Shown: one piece after another, positions 12,276-23,199 of the stretch | How the letters are laid out: each line of letters begins with the position of its first letter | Numbering within the stretch: position 1 is the first letter of the stretch | Source of the DNA: Puccinia triticina | Lineage: Eukaryota > Basidiomycota > Pucciniomycetes > Pucciniales > Pucciniaceae | Assembly: GCF_026914185.1 (NCBI RefSeq) | Contig: NC_070565.1 | Span: 186,001-250,000 of the forward strand | DNA length: 64,000 nt | Direction of reading: 5' to 3' | Position numbers and translations under genes: made by a program | The notes under the pieces: model-generated | The model's input: only the letters and a program-made list of their open reading frames with translations | Databases searched by the model: none | What the model was told of the DNA's origin: nothing

Positions 12276-12284
12276 CCACCGTTG

Positions 12285-12291
12285 CTCCAGG
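12285..12291. repeat. right target-site duplication of the hAT element
   Basis: CTCCAGG, matching 4616-4622. The next outer bases differ (C against T), giving 7 of 8 for an 8-bp hAT target. Confidence 0.85.
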
Positions 12292-12582
12292 TAGTGAAGT
12301 TGGTCCCATTGAGTTTTTGGTGTAGTATTTGATTGAATTGAGACCAAGGGATGATTTGGACATGATGTTCAAAGATGATTGAGGTTTAGCATCCTCGATG
12401 ATGTCTTCTGGCTGTAGTTGTTTGGCTAGACGGGCGGTTTCTCCGGTAGTATTGGTATGAAAAGAGTCGAAGGACTGATGATCATCTTTGTCTTTCACGT
12501 CTGATGTAGATGATGATGGAGATGATTGATCAGAGGGAATGAGGGTTTTCTGATTGTTGGAGGAGCCTGTTGGGTCTGCCAC
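12285..12582 (-). pseudogene. copia gag N-terminal part, cut off by the hAT insertion
   Basis: Minus strand. The ORF beginning at 12582 (MADPTGSSNNQKTLIP) is a Ser/Asp-rich copia gag leader. In a second frame, ending at the junction, the sequence reads KLNGTNFTTW, the conserved start of the copia gag fold. This frame continues directly at 4622 on the other side of the hAT element when one copy of the CTCCAGG target site is counted, which identifies the two blocks as one gene. The frame change between leader and fold shows that gag was already damaged, or that it uses a frame I cannot resolve. Confidence 0.75.
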
Positions 12583-12693
12583 GGTGCTTTGCTTTGCAAG
12601 TTTGAAAGAAAAAGAAGGGGAACAGTCCTGTTGGTTCCGTGCTCTTTACAAGATCTGGTTCTAGCGTCAGTGGAGTGCTGGGCTCATAACCTA

Positions 12694-13050
12694 TGACATG
12701 CCAGAGTGATGGCGGTGAGCTGCGGGACCGAGTGATGGGACTGAGAAGCAAACAAGAGAAATGCACCTGAAGATGGTGCGGGCAATCAGACAAGATGTGA
12801 GTGAGGAAGAAAAGAAAAAGGAAACACAAGGTATGAACTATCTTCTAATATACAAGCTTTGGAGCTAAACCTAATATGATGATAGTGAAACCTCAGTTGT
12901 TCCTCCTCACCCCGCCGAGTCGCCGAGTCGCTCCTGTGATAGGTCTGTGTAACTCAACAGCACCAAGAGGCTGATGTGGATTGATTGCACTACTTCTGGC
13001 CGGGTCATCAGGGCACGTGTAGGTGAAAAATCACGCAAAATCTTTTTGAC
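12694..13050 (-). repeat. probable 5' LTR and leader of the copia element
   Basis: On the minus strand, GGTTATGAGCCCAGCAC just downstream of position 12694 resembles a copia primer-binding site, and it is preceded by ...CATGTCA, a plausible LTR end in CA. The other LTR boundary is not visible to me, no second LTR is in the window, and no target duplication can be checked. The limits are approximate. Confidence 0.3.
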
Positions 13051-13276
13051 CCAAGACAATGATCAGTATTTTTTTCATGTTTGGGTACAATGTGCAAGGA
13101 ATGTATGACTTATACTAACAGTCACATCTGTGATTGTTGGGATTGCCTGTGGAACAGCCCGGCGTCTGATCCTTGCACTGGTCATAACCTACAATAACCA
13201 AAGTTGAGACAATTAGGTGTTGCAACGGATTAGCAAGCCCAATACCATACTTACCAACTTTGCAAGTGCACTCTTT

Positions 13277-14130
13277 TCATATTTGAGCATCAGTGACACT
13301 GGTGATGGCATCATTGTCTTGAGCATCATCTTGAGCGGCATATCCAGGGGGCAAATTCAATAACTTCCATTCATTGGACATTGCATCCAGATCGGCCTGC
13401 AAATGCAACGCATCCAGTCAACTGCCCTAGACATGGATGATTAAAGTTAAATGAGGTGATATGAGAGACTTACTTTGACCAATACAAGAGGAGTATTGGC
13501 GATGAGAGAGAGGTTGGAAACCGCTTGAGTTTGGCCGTAAGATTGGAGATTGGGCAGGAGAAGCTTCTGGGGAAGTTTTGCTCAAATCAGGTAGTTAGAG
13601 TGGGAATATTCATGCTTTCCAAATTCTGAACAGGAAAGCACATACTTGGACCTTGTGGTGGTAAACAAAACCCCTAGTGGTGTTGGCTGGATTAATGGAT
13701 GGGACAACCTTGGTGCTGCCCTGGACCCCAATTGGACCAAGAGCAACTTGGTTTCAAATCAATTCAAGGTATATGAAATGAGCAAGCCAAAGATCTGGCT
13801 TGGGGAGCTGGGCAAGTGGAAATATTCAGAGAGAGTGAAAATTGCCTGAGATAAAATTAAACTCACACTTGCCATATGTTGAGCACGCTCCAGCTGACTG
13901 GTTGTGAGGCCAATCTCAATTCCAATTTGTCCGACCCTATTTGCTTTGCGGGGCATGGGAGTGTCCTCTGGGGCATGTTTTATGGGGTCCTGTGGGGATT
14001 CAGGAACACATTCACCAATATTGCCCTTGTGAGGTTGGCCTGGATTGCCATTGGCTTTGTCGGCGTTATTGGAGCCGGGTTTTCTGTATTCGCCTTTGCT
14101 GAGGGGAGTAGGGGTGAGCTCCGGGAGTTC
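13277..14130 (-). CDS. possible multi-exon gene of unknown function (minus strand)
   Basis: No family recognised. Protein-like stretches on the minus strand join through plausible GT-AG introns. Exon near 14130-13868 reads ELTPTPLSKGEYRKPGSNN and ends IGLTTSQLERAQHMAS. Exon near 13765-13649 contains VALGPIGVQGSTKVVPSIN and ends at a GTATGTG donor. Exon near 13568-13476 reads KLLLPNLQSYGQTQAVSNL. The last exon (about 13396-13277) reads ADLDAMSNEWKLLNLPPGY and stops at 13277. The phases of the last two junctions agree. The 5' end is unknown, and no start codon is proposed. It could be a real gene, part of a transposon, or a fragment. Confidence 0.4.
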
Positions 14131-16164
14131 TGTCGCTCAATAAAGGTCAGGATGTATCCTTGGTGGTGGCAAAGAGTCTCAAACGGTGTGGTAGAGGGAA
14201 AAGTGAAAAATCAAAAGTTTTTTCTCATACATATATTTACTTGTAATACGCCTCAAGATACCATTAAAAAGACCTCAGGAATGGATTCTACGGCAAATTT
14301 TACCCCTAGTCACCACTGGAAGCATCACCTGAACCCCACTGGATTGGAACCTACACTTCTTTGGACACTGGACACCCATCACACGTTCAACATACCCAGT
14401 CACCAGCCTGTCACAAGCCTCAAGTCAAGGATCACAGCATTATGCTTATACAAATCACAGGATACAAACATACATCTCCCCATCAGACTACAGTCATTAC
14501 ATATTATCAAGTACTCTTCTATTTCCATATTATGATGTCATCACACACTGACTCTGCAGCCTCAGACTTCATTTATGCACCCCCTGCATCCACCTGTTGA
14601 CTCATGCAGTCTAATTTCACTTTACGCAGCCTTCATGCGGCCCTACTGCATTCTTATGACATCATTTATGTACCCCTGACACATTATGACATCATTTGTA
14701 TCTACTCTCACCAGCTAAAATCCCTCACACTGTTGTTTAGATTAGTTGAAACCCTAACCCACAAGCCCTCTGGGGCTCCACTTTTTGTCTATATAAGGAG
14801 CTCTATCCTCCCCAGTTGTCAGCTCCTCAGCTCAGTATTCCCCAGTTATTTACATACCACCCTCACACTTACCATCACATCTATACCTCACCACAACCCT
14901 CATATTTGCAAATAACCACTGGACTCACTCTCAACTCTCACATACCTGTTGTCGAACAACTTCATCTGGAACTAGACCAGACCTATCACTTGATTAAAAC
15001 TTGCCAAGCTTAGCTTGGTGGGTCTTGTTATCTGATAGTATAGAAGGGCAGAGTTTGCACCTCCATCATCCCCTTCTCCATTCATCAAAAGGGTTTCACA
15101 ATCACTTTTGAGTCTTACAACGGTGTGGTGATCAATTCTGGAACACGTGTCAAATTGACCACGGAGCAATCAGTGCGGCGCACAGGCGGTGCGGAAACAG
15201 TGCAGAACTGAGCGGAGCGGAGCGCACAACTGAAGGCAACAGAGCGCAGAGCTCAACGGTGTGGAACTCCTACCGTGCCAGGCGGTAGGCAGTGCTTTGA
15301 AGGAAAAGTGGTGATGAGCCTGCCTTCCTGTGAGGTCCTAGGATGAATGAGATCTGAGAAAGACCAGAGAAAGGGGGTTGAACAACAATGTCAGTGAGAC
15401 TTGTTGGTGGATTTGGGGGTTGAGGATCTGGAAAGGGATGCTGATGAGGATCTTGAGGGTTGATAAGGATCTGATGAGGTGATGAGGATAAGGATCTGAG
15501 AATCCTGATGGTGTATTTCGTGGATCAGAAGACTGCCATGCCCCCCCCCCCATCATCTGAGTTTGAAGTTCAAACTCAGACTCCAGGAAGTGAACATGTC
15601 ACAGACATGTTCATCACATCCCTAACTACAAACAAGCTCTGCACAACACAAACAAAACAAAACACACAAAGAAAAGATCAACCACATACATAGAAAAATG
15701 AGGAGAGTAACATAAGAGGATGGGTGCAATGGATCAAAAAGAATGGAGAGAAAAATCAACAAAAATCATCAATATCAATCATAACTTCTTGAATCTTGAG
15801 CTTGAGATTTGAGATGGATAATCTTGAAGTCTTGATCTTGATAACTGGTCACTTGAATCTTGAGTCTTCATCTGGATCTTGAATCATGGACCGTCTGTAC
15901 CATTTTGCTCACCACAACCGCAGAACTGGACTCAGACTAAGCAGGCCAGCGCGGACTGGATAGCGGAGGTGGTGATTGGGGGAATCCGTGGCAGCCAGAA
16001 GGGTGGCGTGTGGGATCCTGACATGATAGGCTAGACAGGGGCGTGGAAGCTAGAGCAAGGAGTTTGACGGCGGTCGAAGGCAAGCGGCGGAGACAACAGG
16101 AGTTGGCGGATTACATGCGTGTATAGCGCTTGGCGGATGACAAGTGTGGAGTTTTGGCAAACGG
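14131..16164. other. non-coding stretch with an LTR-like promoter
   Basis: No gene supported. A TATATAAGG box (about 14791-14799), followed by pyrimidine-rich sequence and CTCAGCTCAG, resembles an LTR or RNA polymerase II core promoter. Repeated TATGACATCATT words lie upstream. A run of 12 C (15541-15552) and GC-rich blocks near 15180-15290 and 15960-16130 have no visible function. Open frames here lack any family resemblance. Confidence 0.4.
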
Positions 16165-16335
16165 ATTCTTCGGTCCCAAACCAAAGAAAAAGTGATCACA
16201 TCTTTGGTTTGCGACCGTACAGCTCCCAGAGCTGAGGGGGCCAGCTCTGCACATCAATGGTTTTTAACCGTATAGGTACCTGAGCTGAAGGAGCCAGCTC
16301 TCCACATTCTGAGGAGAGTACAGCAGCCCAATGAA
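16165..16335. repeat. left terminal inverted repeat of the giant element (hairpin part)
   Basis: Contains TTCTTCGGTCCCAAACCAAAG, itself partly self-complementary, then AGCTCCCAGAGCTGAGGGGG and a second GAGCTGAAGGAGCCAGCTC copy. It is the inverted counterpart of about 36225-36388. Confidence 0.8.
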
Positions 16336-18340
16336 ATAAATCATCAGCTCACCCAGCTCACAGAATCACCTCACTGTAGCCAGCTCACCCAGCTCTGCCC
16401 AACCCACACAGATCCAGCTCACCCAGCTCCACCAACCACACCAGATCACCCAGCTCATGCAGCTCCTGCACCACACATAATCTCCAGCTCACCCAGCTCC
16501 TGCACCTGTCATACTACCCAGCTCACCCAGCTCCTGCACCTGTCATAGTACCCAGCTCACCCACCCAGCTCACCAAGCTCCCCCACCACACATAATAACT
16601 AGCTCACCCAGCTCCCAAACCACACATTATACCCAGCTCACCCAGCTCCCAAGCCACACATAATACCCAGCTCGCCCAGCTCCCTAAAATACCCAGCTTG
16701 CCCAGCTACCTCACCACATCATACCTAAGCTCACACATAATCTCCAGCCCACACAGCTCCCGCACCACACATAATCTCCAGCTCACCCAGCCCCCGTACC
16801 ACACATAATCTCCAGCTCACCCAGCTCCCGCACCACACATACTCTCCAGCTCACCCAGCTCCCTCACCACACAGCATACCTAGCTCACCCTCACCCAGAT
16901 CACCCAGCTCCCACACCAAGCTCCCATACCACACATAATCTCCAGCTCACCCAGCTCCCGCACCACACATACTCTCCAGCTCACCCAGCTCCCTCACCAC
17001 ACAGCATACCTAGCTCACCCTCACCCAGATCACCCAGCTCCCACACCAAGCTCCCATACCACACATAATACCCAGCTCACCCAGCTCCCACACCACACAT
17101 ACTCTCCAGCTCACCCAGCTCCCTCACCACACAGCATACCTAGCTCACCCTCACCCAGATCACCCAGCTCCCACACCACACATAATACCCAGCTCCCGCA
17201 CCACACATAATACCCAGCTCCCGCACCACACATAATCTCCAGCTCACCCAGCTCCCTCACCACACATAATACCTAGCTCACCCAGCCCCCACACCACACA
17301 TATATAATACCTAGCTCACCCAGCTCTGGCACAACACATAATACCCAGCTTACCCAGCTCCCCAAAATCCCCAGCTCTCCCAGCTACCACACCACACATA
17401 ATACCTAGCTCACCCAGCTCACCCAGCTCACCCACCACACATAACACCCAGCTCACCCAGCTCCCCCATCACACATAATACCCAGCTCACCCAGCTCCCC
17501 CACCACACATAACACCCAGCTCACCCAGCTCCCCCACCACACATAACACCCAGCTCACCCAGCTCCCCCATCACACATAACACCCAGCTCACCCAGCTCA
17601 CCCAGCTCCCCCACCACACATAAAACCCAGCTCACCCAGCTCCCCCACCACACATAACACCCAGCTCACCCAGCTCCCCCACCACACATAACACCCAGCT
17701 CACCCAGCTCCCCCACCACACATAACACCCAGCTCACCCAGCTCACCCACCACACATAACACCCAGCTCACCCAGCTCCCCCACCACACATAACACCCAG
17801 CTCACCCAGCTCCCCCACCACACATAACACCCAGCTCACCCAGCTCCCCCACCACACATAACACCCAGCTCACCCAGCTCCCCCACCACACATAACACCC
17901 AGCTCACCCAGCTCACCCACCACACATAACACCCAGCTCACCCAGCTCCCCCAACACACATAACACCCAGCTCACCCAGCTCCCCCAACACACATAAAAC
18001 CCAGCTCATTGGCTCACCCAGCTCCTGCACCACACATAAAACCTAGCTCACCCAGCTCCGCACAGCACATACTACCCAGCTCACCTAGCTTCCCAAAATA
18101 CCCAGCTTTCCCAGCTACTACACCACAAATAATACCTAGCTCACCCAGCTCACCAGATCACCCAGCCCCCGCACCACACATAATACCTAGCTCACCCAGC
18201 TCCCACACCACGAATAATACCCAGCTCACCCAACTCTCCCAGCTACCACACCACACATAATACCTTGCTCACCCAGCTCCCGCACAACACATAATAACCA
18301 GCGCACCTAGCTCCCGCCCCACATATCCCGCACCACACAT
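16335..18340. repeat. left CAGCTCACC minisatellite, about 2 kb
   Basis: Tandem units of about 34 bp in the most regular part (17440-18000), with core CCAGCTCACCCAGCTCC and spacer CACCACACATAA. Units are less regular at both sides. Open frames rich in Pro/Ser are artefacts of the repeat. The right end of the element has the same unit inverted (core GGAGCTGGGTGAGCTGG, spacer TATGTGTGGTCC). Confidence 0.9.
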
Positions 18341-18934
18341 CCAATTGATTTCTTCATATTATGTGTTTGCAACATTGTTTTCATGGAAAAGAACTTTGAT
18401 CCCTCTTCTACCTATGTATACAAATAAGGTCTGCCACATAGTAACCTGGAACTTCTTATGTTTCCATTGGTGTTCTGACACATCCACAAACATCTCTTCT
18501 TTACACATTTTTTTCCATTTACCAGAGGAATAAAATTTAGGGTACAGAGAATTGTCCCTAAAACTAATTCCTGGAAATCTTTAGCAATAGTGTGTCAGAA
18601 TAAAATGACAGATAAACAGTTTGACGACTAGTTGTTGGTATCTCAATTCTATGCTTTAGCAGCACACACACAATATTTGCAGTGTTTGGTAATAATGTGC
18701 TTGAGTTATTTTGCAGTGCATGCATGGGAGTGGTGTTATGTGTTGCTTGTAGCAGAAAAGGCCAGCATGGCAAAGCAGAAACAGCACAGCCGGGCAAAGC
18801 AGAAACAGCACGGCGCAGCAAAGCTGCAGCCATCACCACAAGACTGAGTCACATACCACAATTCATCACACAAGTCTCAACCAAATCACCCCACCCATCA
18901 AGCCTACCATCTAATCAATTTCCAACAATTCAAA
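18341..18934. other. non-coding DNA between the left minisatellite and the first cargo gene
   Basis: No gene seen. AT-rich sequence, then from about 18750 a short AAGCAGAAACAGCAC tandem repeat, probably part of the promoter or 5' UTR of the RGG-box gene. Confidence 0.4.
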
Positions 18935-20624
18935 ATGGTTGCAACTAGATCAAACCAGGCCCAAACAGGAGGAACAGTCATCACAGGTGGAATCAGCCGA
19001 AGAGTCGAACGAGGGAGTCGTGGAGGACGAGGCGGTAGAGGCGGCTACAGAGGGAGTGGAGGCAGTCAACGAGCTCAAGGGCAAGAACAAGGACCTAATG
19101 GAGTCGGAACGGCACACAAAGGAGGCGGACGGGCACAGGAACAATCCCAATCTGAATCGGGGGACAACCAATACCATACCAGTAGGCACCAACATAACAA
19201 TCAAGAAGAAGAGCCCCTACCTTTTGAGTTAACATTGGAAAATTATGAGAGTCAATTAAACAATTGGACCGAAAACCAACTCCGAAAAGTTTTAGAAAAA
19301 CAGAGCAAACCATCGAACCGAATCCCAACCAACATAGAAGAGGCACTTCGATTCCACAAAAGGAACTACATAAAGGCAATCTGAAAAGATGGTCAACTCA
19401 TTTCTGTGTGTTCAATTAGAATAAACTGATTCACCTACTTTGCAACAACTAACAACTTTCCATTACAATCACAGGGGTGAAAATCAACCACCACAAAAAA
19501 AAGCAACTGGAATCGCTATGTGGCATTCAGCATGGACAGTGCCGAGATACCAGGTTGGCACCTCCTCTATAAACTTGTTTCAATATCAAAAGATTGACAA
19601 AGTTGTATTCCTTCAGTGCCTCCACGACATTGCTCTATTGGATGGGAGGAAAGGAATGTTAAAATAGGACAAGCGTGGAAGAAACGATCCCCGACTGAAA
19701 GAATGGTATTCGATGCACGGATATTTGGTTTCTTCTCCAAACTTCCAATCCATTACTGTGACGATGAAAATATGGAAGATGGTGAAGATGAGGAAAACCA
19801 ACCTGCTGATCTTCTTACTCCAGAGGAAGAGGTTTTGTATAGACCCCTCTACGAAGATTTAGTTAACCATGAGAAGGTCGCATTGGTTGCCGACAAACCA
19901 CCTGAGCTTGGCACCAAAGACAAAAAAAATGCCCTCAAGCATGTCATGCGAATCAATGCAGAGGTGATTGCAAATCTTTTGTTTTGGAATACTTGGTTGA
20001 GATACTGACCTATGCCCTCAAAGCTCTTTACTATTTCAAACCTTTACAACTTGACCTTCTATCTGTTGTCTGCCACCAGAAATCCAGGAATCAGCAGCTT
20101 CTGCAAAGAGTTATCAAACGATCAGTCCTGGCTGGGAGTGGCAAAAGACTACTGGGTTGCCAAGGAAACCTTTGAAGCATTTAGTCATGGACGGGATATT
20201 CAAAAAATTGTACAACGATGCTCTTTGCAACAAGCCTCTGAATCAGATCCCTCAGCTCCCTCCAATCCTCGCCACGCAAAAAGGCCCAAACGTAGTGATC
20301 AAATACGATCCCAGCTTCGTGCTCAACTTAACAGTTTGCTGGGTGAGTAATTGAACCACCATTAATCTCTGTGCAATGCTGATTTTTGAAATCACAGCTC
20401 AAGCTCTAGGCCGCGACAAAGTCAATTTTCCGAAGCAAAGGGATCCTTTGTCAATTGTATCTAAGGATTATCCTACTGTGAAGATTCTCCGATCAGAAGA
20501 TTGCACTCTAAGTGAGGAAGTATTGATGGTCGGATTAGAATCAATGCACTCAGAATATAGAGAAAAATGGCTTAATGATATTGAGCGTGGGGCTTTCCAA
20601 ATCCTTCCTCAAATACCCGAATAG
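18935..20624 (+). CDS. RGG-box protein of unknown function, cargo of the giant element
   Basis: ATG at 18935 opens MVATRSNQAQTGG, followed by an Arg/Gly-rich box (RGSRGGRGGRGGYRGSGG) typical of RNA-binding tails, then Gln/Glu-rich sequence and a helical block (LENYESQLNNWTENQLRKVL) up to 19384. Protein-like sequence in the same direction continues at about 19660-19960 (AWKKRSPTERMVFDARIFGF, an acidic stretch, LVNHEKVALVADKPPELG), 20040-20345 (NPGISSFCKELSNDQSWLG) and 20398-20624 (LSIVSKDYPTVKILRSEDC). These look like exons of one gene, but only some junctions are clean and a frameshift cannot be excluded. No family recognised. It is divergent in direction from the neighbouring dioxygenase gene: the two 3' ends face each other about 200 bp apart. 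Confidence 0.55.
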
Positions 20625-20826
20625 TGTTTTTTCCTTAACTGCTTTTGATATAATTAAAAATTCATATTCATCTCAAATTTAAACCATTTTGCTTATCTTC
20701 AAGAAACAAAAGTTTTGAACTGATTTAATATACCGATTTTGAGCTTAACATTCAGATGATCAGAAATGGAGTAAAAATTTAGAAACTAATTAATAAGCCC
20801 GAATGATTTTAATTAGAAACTAAATA

Positions 20827-22608
20827 CTAAACAGGAATCATTTGCTTGTTTTTGATTGATTCTATCTTCCTAATTTTCTTATCAATTTTACATTCTTCTT
20901 TGAACAAATCACGAACTTTTTCCAATGAGTATTCCGGATAAAGGGGTAGCCAGTATGCCGGATCACTAAAAATCTGTACCATAAAGTGTCAGACTTAGCT
21001 CTGAAAAGGACATAGTTATTCACAAAGGGGCTTACTTGATTACCGGCTTTGTACGCAGCCCCTCGAGCAATAGCTGAAAAAGTCGTAGCCCTGCTCCACA
21101 TAGCCAGAGAAAAGCGCCTAGGTTCCTTGACTTCTTCCAAGAAGTAATGTTGTGCCACACCATGCAAAAGGATACGAAACGGTCCATGGAATGAGTATCC
21201 ATGCAATCCACAGTATGCCACCCCAAGCAATGGGAGAATAAACTCCCCACCAAGATGGTTCCCGAAAAAGAATACGCTGTCCATTAAGAGGGCATTATTA
21301 ATGTCGTGGTGGGTGTAAGGCTGCACATTCACTGAGACAGTTCGAGCTGGGAGGTAGTGATTCTCAGGAGTATATTTTATAATCAGGATGAACTTGTAGA
21401 AGACTTACAAGCAACAATTCGGTTGTTTTCTCGTTCAATTGCTTCTTTGACAGCCGAGGATCGATTTTTGGATAAAAATTCAATGGCACGTTCGGCAACG
21501 GCAGATGATTCGGGTAGGAAGATTCGATTTATCCAATACAAAAGCTTTGAATAAAATACAGTATCATATCGAAGCTCAACTAAGCCACAAAGGGTTGCAC
21601 CAGTTTCAGACCGCATTGGTTCCGGAAGGTGAGGTTTGGGTTCAGACTTCCATTCTTCACCATGGCCCTGCAACTCTTCAGTCTTGATTTGGTGAGTTGA
21701 ACATGGAATCTTCTTGTCGGCAGCTCCGGCTGAGAGTGGCTGCTTGCAGTGAATGTTGTGTAAGTTATTGAAACGTTGTCCAAAAGAAGAATACTCACAC
21801 TGCCTAAGCCAAATCCATATGTTTGATGAGAGCACATTGAATCCTTGGCCCCCTTTGCAGAACGGACAAGGCCTTTTGGGTTGGATGAGAGTGGAAAGGG
21901 TGATTGCGGATGTGGAGCAGTGTTTTTGTTTGGACCAATGCGGACAGCCTCATCTTCTTTGATTTTAACAACATTTTTGGATACAAACGTATCCAGCGTC
22001 TTTATGGCCCGCACCTATTGGCAAAGAAATTGATGGGTTAAATTGATTCCATCCTGTTGACAACAAATTGTGGAATTACATACATCACAGGGCATATGGC
22101 CGGTCTTGTCAGATGGAGGCTTTGGTGGAAGTCCAACTCCAACACAAATACCACCCTCATCAATCAGCACAACCATGACGTCGGTTGGCAACACTTCGCA
22201 CATCTTTTTGAGTTTGCTGGAATGCTGTAGAACCAATTCATATGTTGGAAAGCAGAGGCAAAAAGGTTTTCTGGTGCTGGGGTTAGTCTTCAATTGGTCC
22301 TGGTACGTCTGAATCCGAGTTTTAACCAATTTTGCTGCATTAACAATTTGATACATCAGCATGTTTTGAGGTGGGGTGGCCTCAGTAAAAGCCCCCTCAA
22401 CCATTCCGATGATCTTGCAGATGTGATGTCCAGCATCAAATCCCTGCATTAGAAAGACTGCCAGTAGATCAAAGTCAACAACCTTTGTAATCGCCAAAGA
22501 ATGCTGTTTCTGCAAGAAGTGGAGTGCTTGCAAGTTGAGGCTGGAGGTGTCTTTGTAATCGGAGCCCCGTTCAAATCCAACTGAAACCTGTGATTGGCTA
22601 GAATCCAT
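20827..22608 (-). CDS. TET/JBP-like 2-oxoglutarate/Fe(II) dioxygenase, five exons, intact
   Basis: Predicted to oxidise a modified base (5-methylcytosine or thymine in the TET/JBP family) in the nucleus; substrate is inferred. Five exons on the minus strand: 22608-22084, 22014-21799, 21742-21409, 21346-21036, 20973-20827, with GT-AG introns of 56-70 nt and agreeing phases. The total is 1533 nt, or 510 residues, with no in-frame stop. The catalytic double-stranded beta-helix is in exon 4: an HxD motif followed by Asn (YTHHDINNA; H371, D373), the strand FFFGNHLGGEFILPLLG (384-400), and the distal His in ILLHGVAQHY (H420), with Arg 436 (PRRFSL) as the likely 2-oxoglutarate anchor. The first 350 residues match nothing I know. 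Intact exons beside decaying neighbours suggest recent function. Alternative: another 2OG oxygenase subfamily of the same fold. Confidence 0.72.
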
Positions 22609-23195
22609 CTTTATTGGTTGAATTCGGGGTCAGTTTTCAACGCCACCAGTTGGTGTAAGTGTTGTTGTGGGGTAAGGATCAATAACCCCTTGTCTTCGCG
22701 TCAAGTGGTTATTGATCCCACCATGTGGTGGCAGGTGAGGTTTCGCACTTCATCCCGCCATCACACAGCACCCTTGACAACATCCACCAACCTGTGAAAT
22801 ATTTTTTTTGTATGTATGAAAAGTTGCTTACTTTGACCATTGTATAGTTGATTGGCTAACTACCTGCACTGATAAACCTAAAAGCACTAACTGCGCGAAT
22901 GATTAAATTTATGGTCAGAACACCAAAAGAGGTTATTTCCACAATAAGATATTGAAATTAGCAGTAAGTGAAAATGGGGGGGGGGGGGGGGGGGGGGGGG
23001 GGGTGCTTGGAATCAGTTGATCAGTGTATGCTCGGAATCCAATCTGATTGGAGTTCGTTTGGGCTGGATGCTGCGGATGGCTTGAGGATTGGCTGACTGA
23101 TCGGGATCCATAGTACTGTTTGGATGAGGGTGGCTTGTGGGAGACAGGCACTTTTGTGACCTCGTGTATTTGATTCAGACCTGTATCTCTCATCA
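22609..23195. other. non-coding DNA with a 28-base G run
   Basis: Contains the probable 5' flank of the dioxygenase gene and a homopolymer of 28 G at 22976-23003. No gene seen; a Pro-rich frame on the minus strand is created by the G run. Confidence 0.5.
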
Positions 23196-23199
23196 TTCA

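Larger units (their letters stand above)
4623..12284 (+). mobile_element. hAT-family DNA transposon (7.66 kb) inside copia gag
   Basis: The target site CTCCAGG occurs at 4616-4622 and again at 12285-12291, directly flanking the element (7 bp exact; hAT elements normally make 8 bp, so one base has probably changed). The ends are imperfect inverted repeats: CAACAATGGGCCACTACGCTA at the left against CAACGGTGGGCTGATACACTA read inward from the right (15 of 21 identical). Counting the target once rejoins the copia gag frame. The element encodes a multi-exon hAT transposase at 8610-11768 in the orientation of the window and carries long subterminal repeats at both ends. Confidence 0.88.
1..12703 (-). 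mobile_element. Ty1/copia retrotransposon, defective, interrupted by a hAT element
   Basis: Read on the minus strand the order is gag, protease, integrase, reverse transcriptase, RNase H, which is the copia order (integrase before RT). The 5' end lies near 12.6-12.7 kb and the 3' end runs off the left edge. The element is split by the hAT insertion 4623-12284, and the integrase is further interrupted by roughly 0.5 kb of unrelated DNA between about 2530 and 3110. All domains carry frameshifts, and three catalytic Asp codons have become Asn, so the copy is dead. The left edge of the window cuts it before any 3' LTR is visible. Confidence 0.85.

Noticed and set aside
13876..14535. 219-aa plus-strand ORF with hydrophobic segments
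   Set aside because: The minus strand of the same region gives better exon-like readings joined by plausible introns; the plus frame shows no family and runs into non-coding sequence.
16335..18340. Regularly spaced repeats that superficially resemble a CRISPR array
   Set aside because: Repeat and spacer are both conserved and tandem, there are no unique spacers, and the context is eukaryotic: it is a minisatellite.
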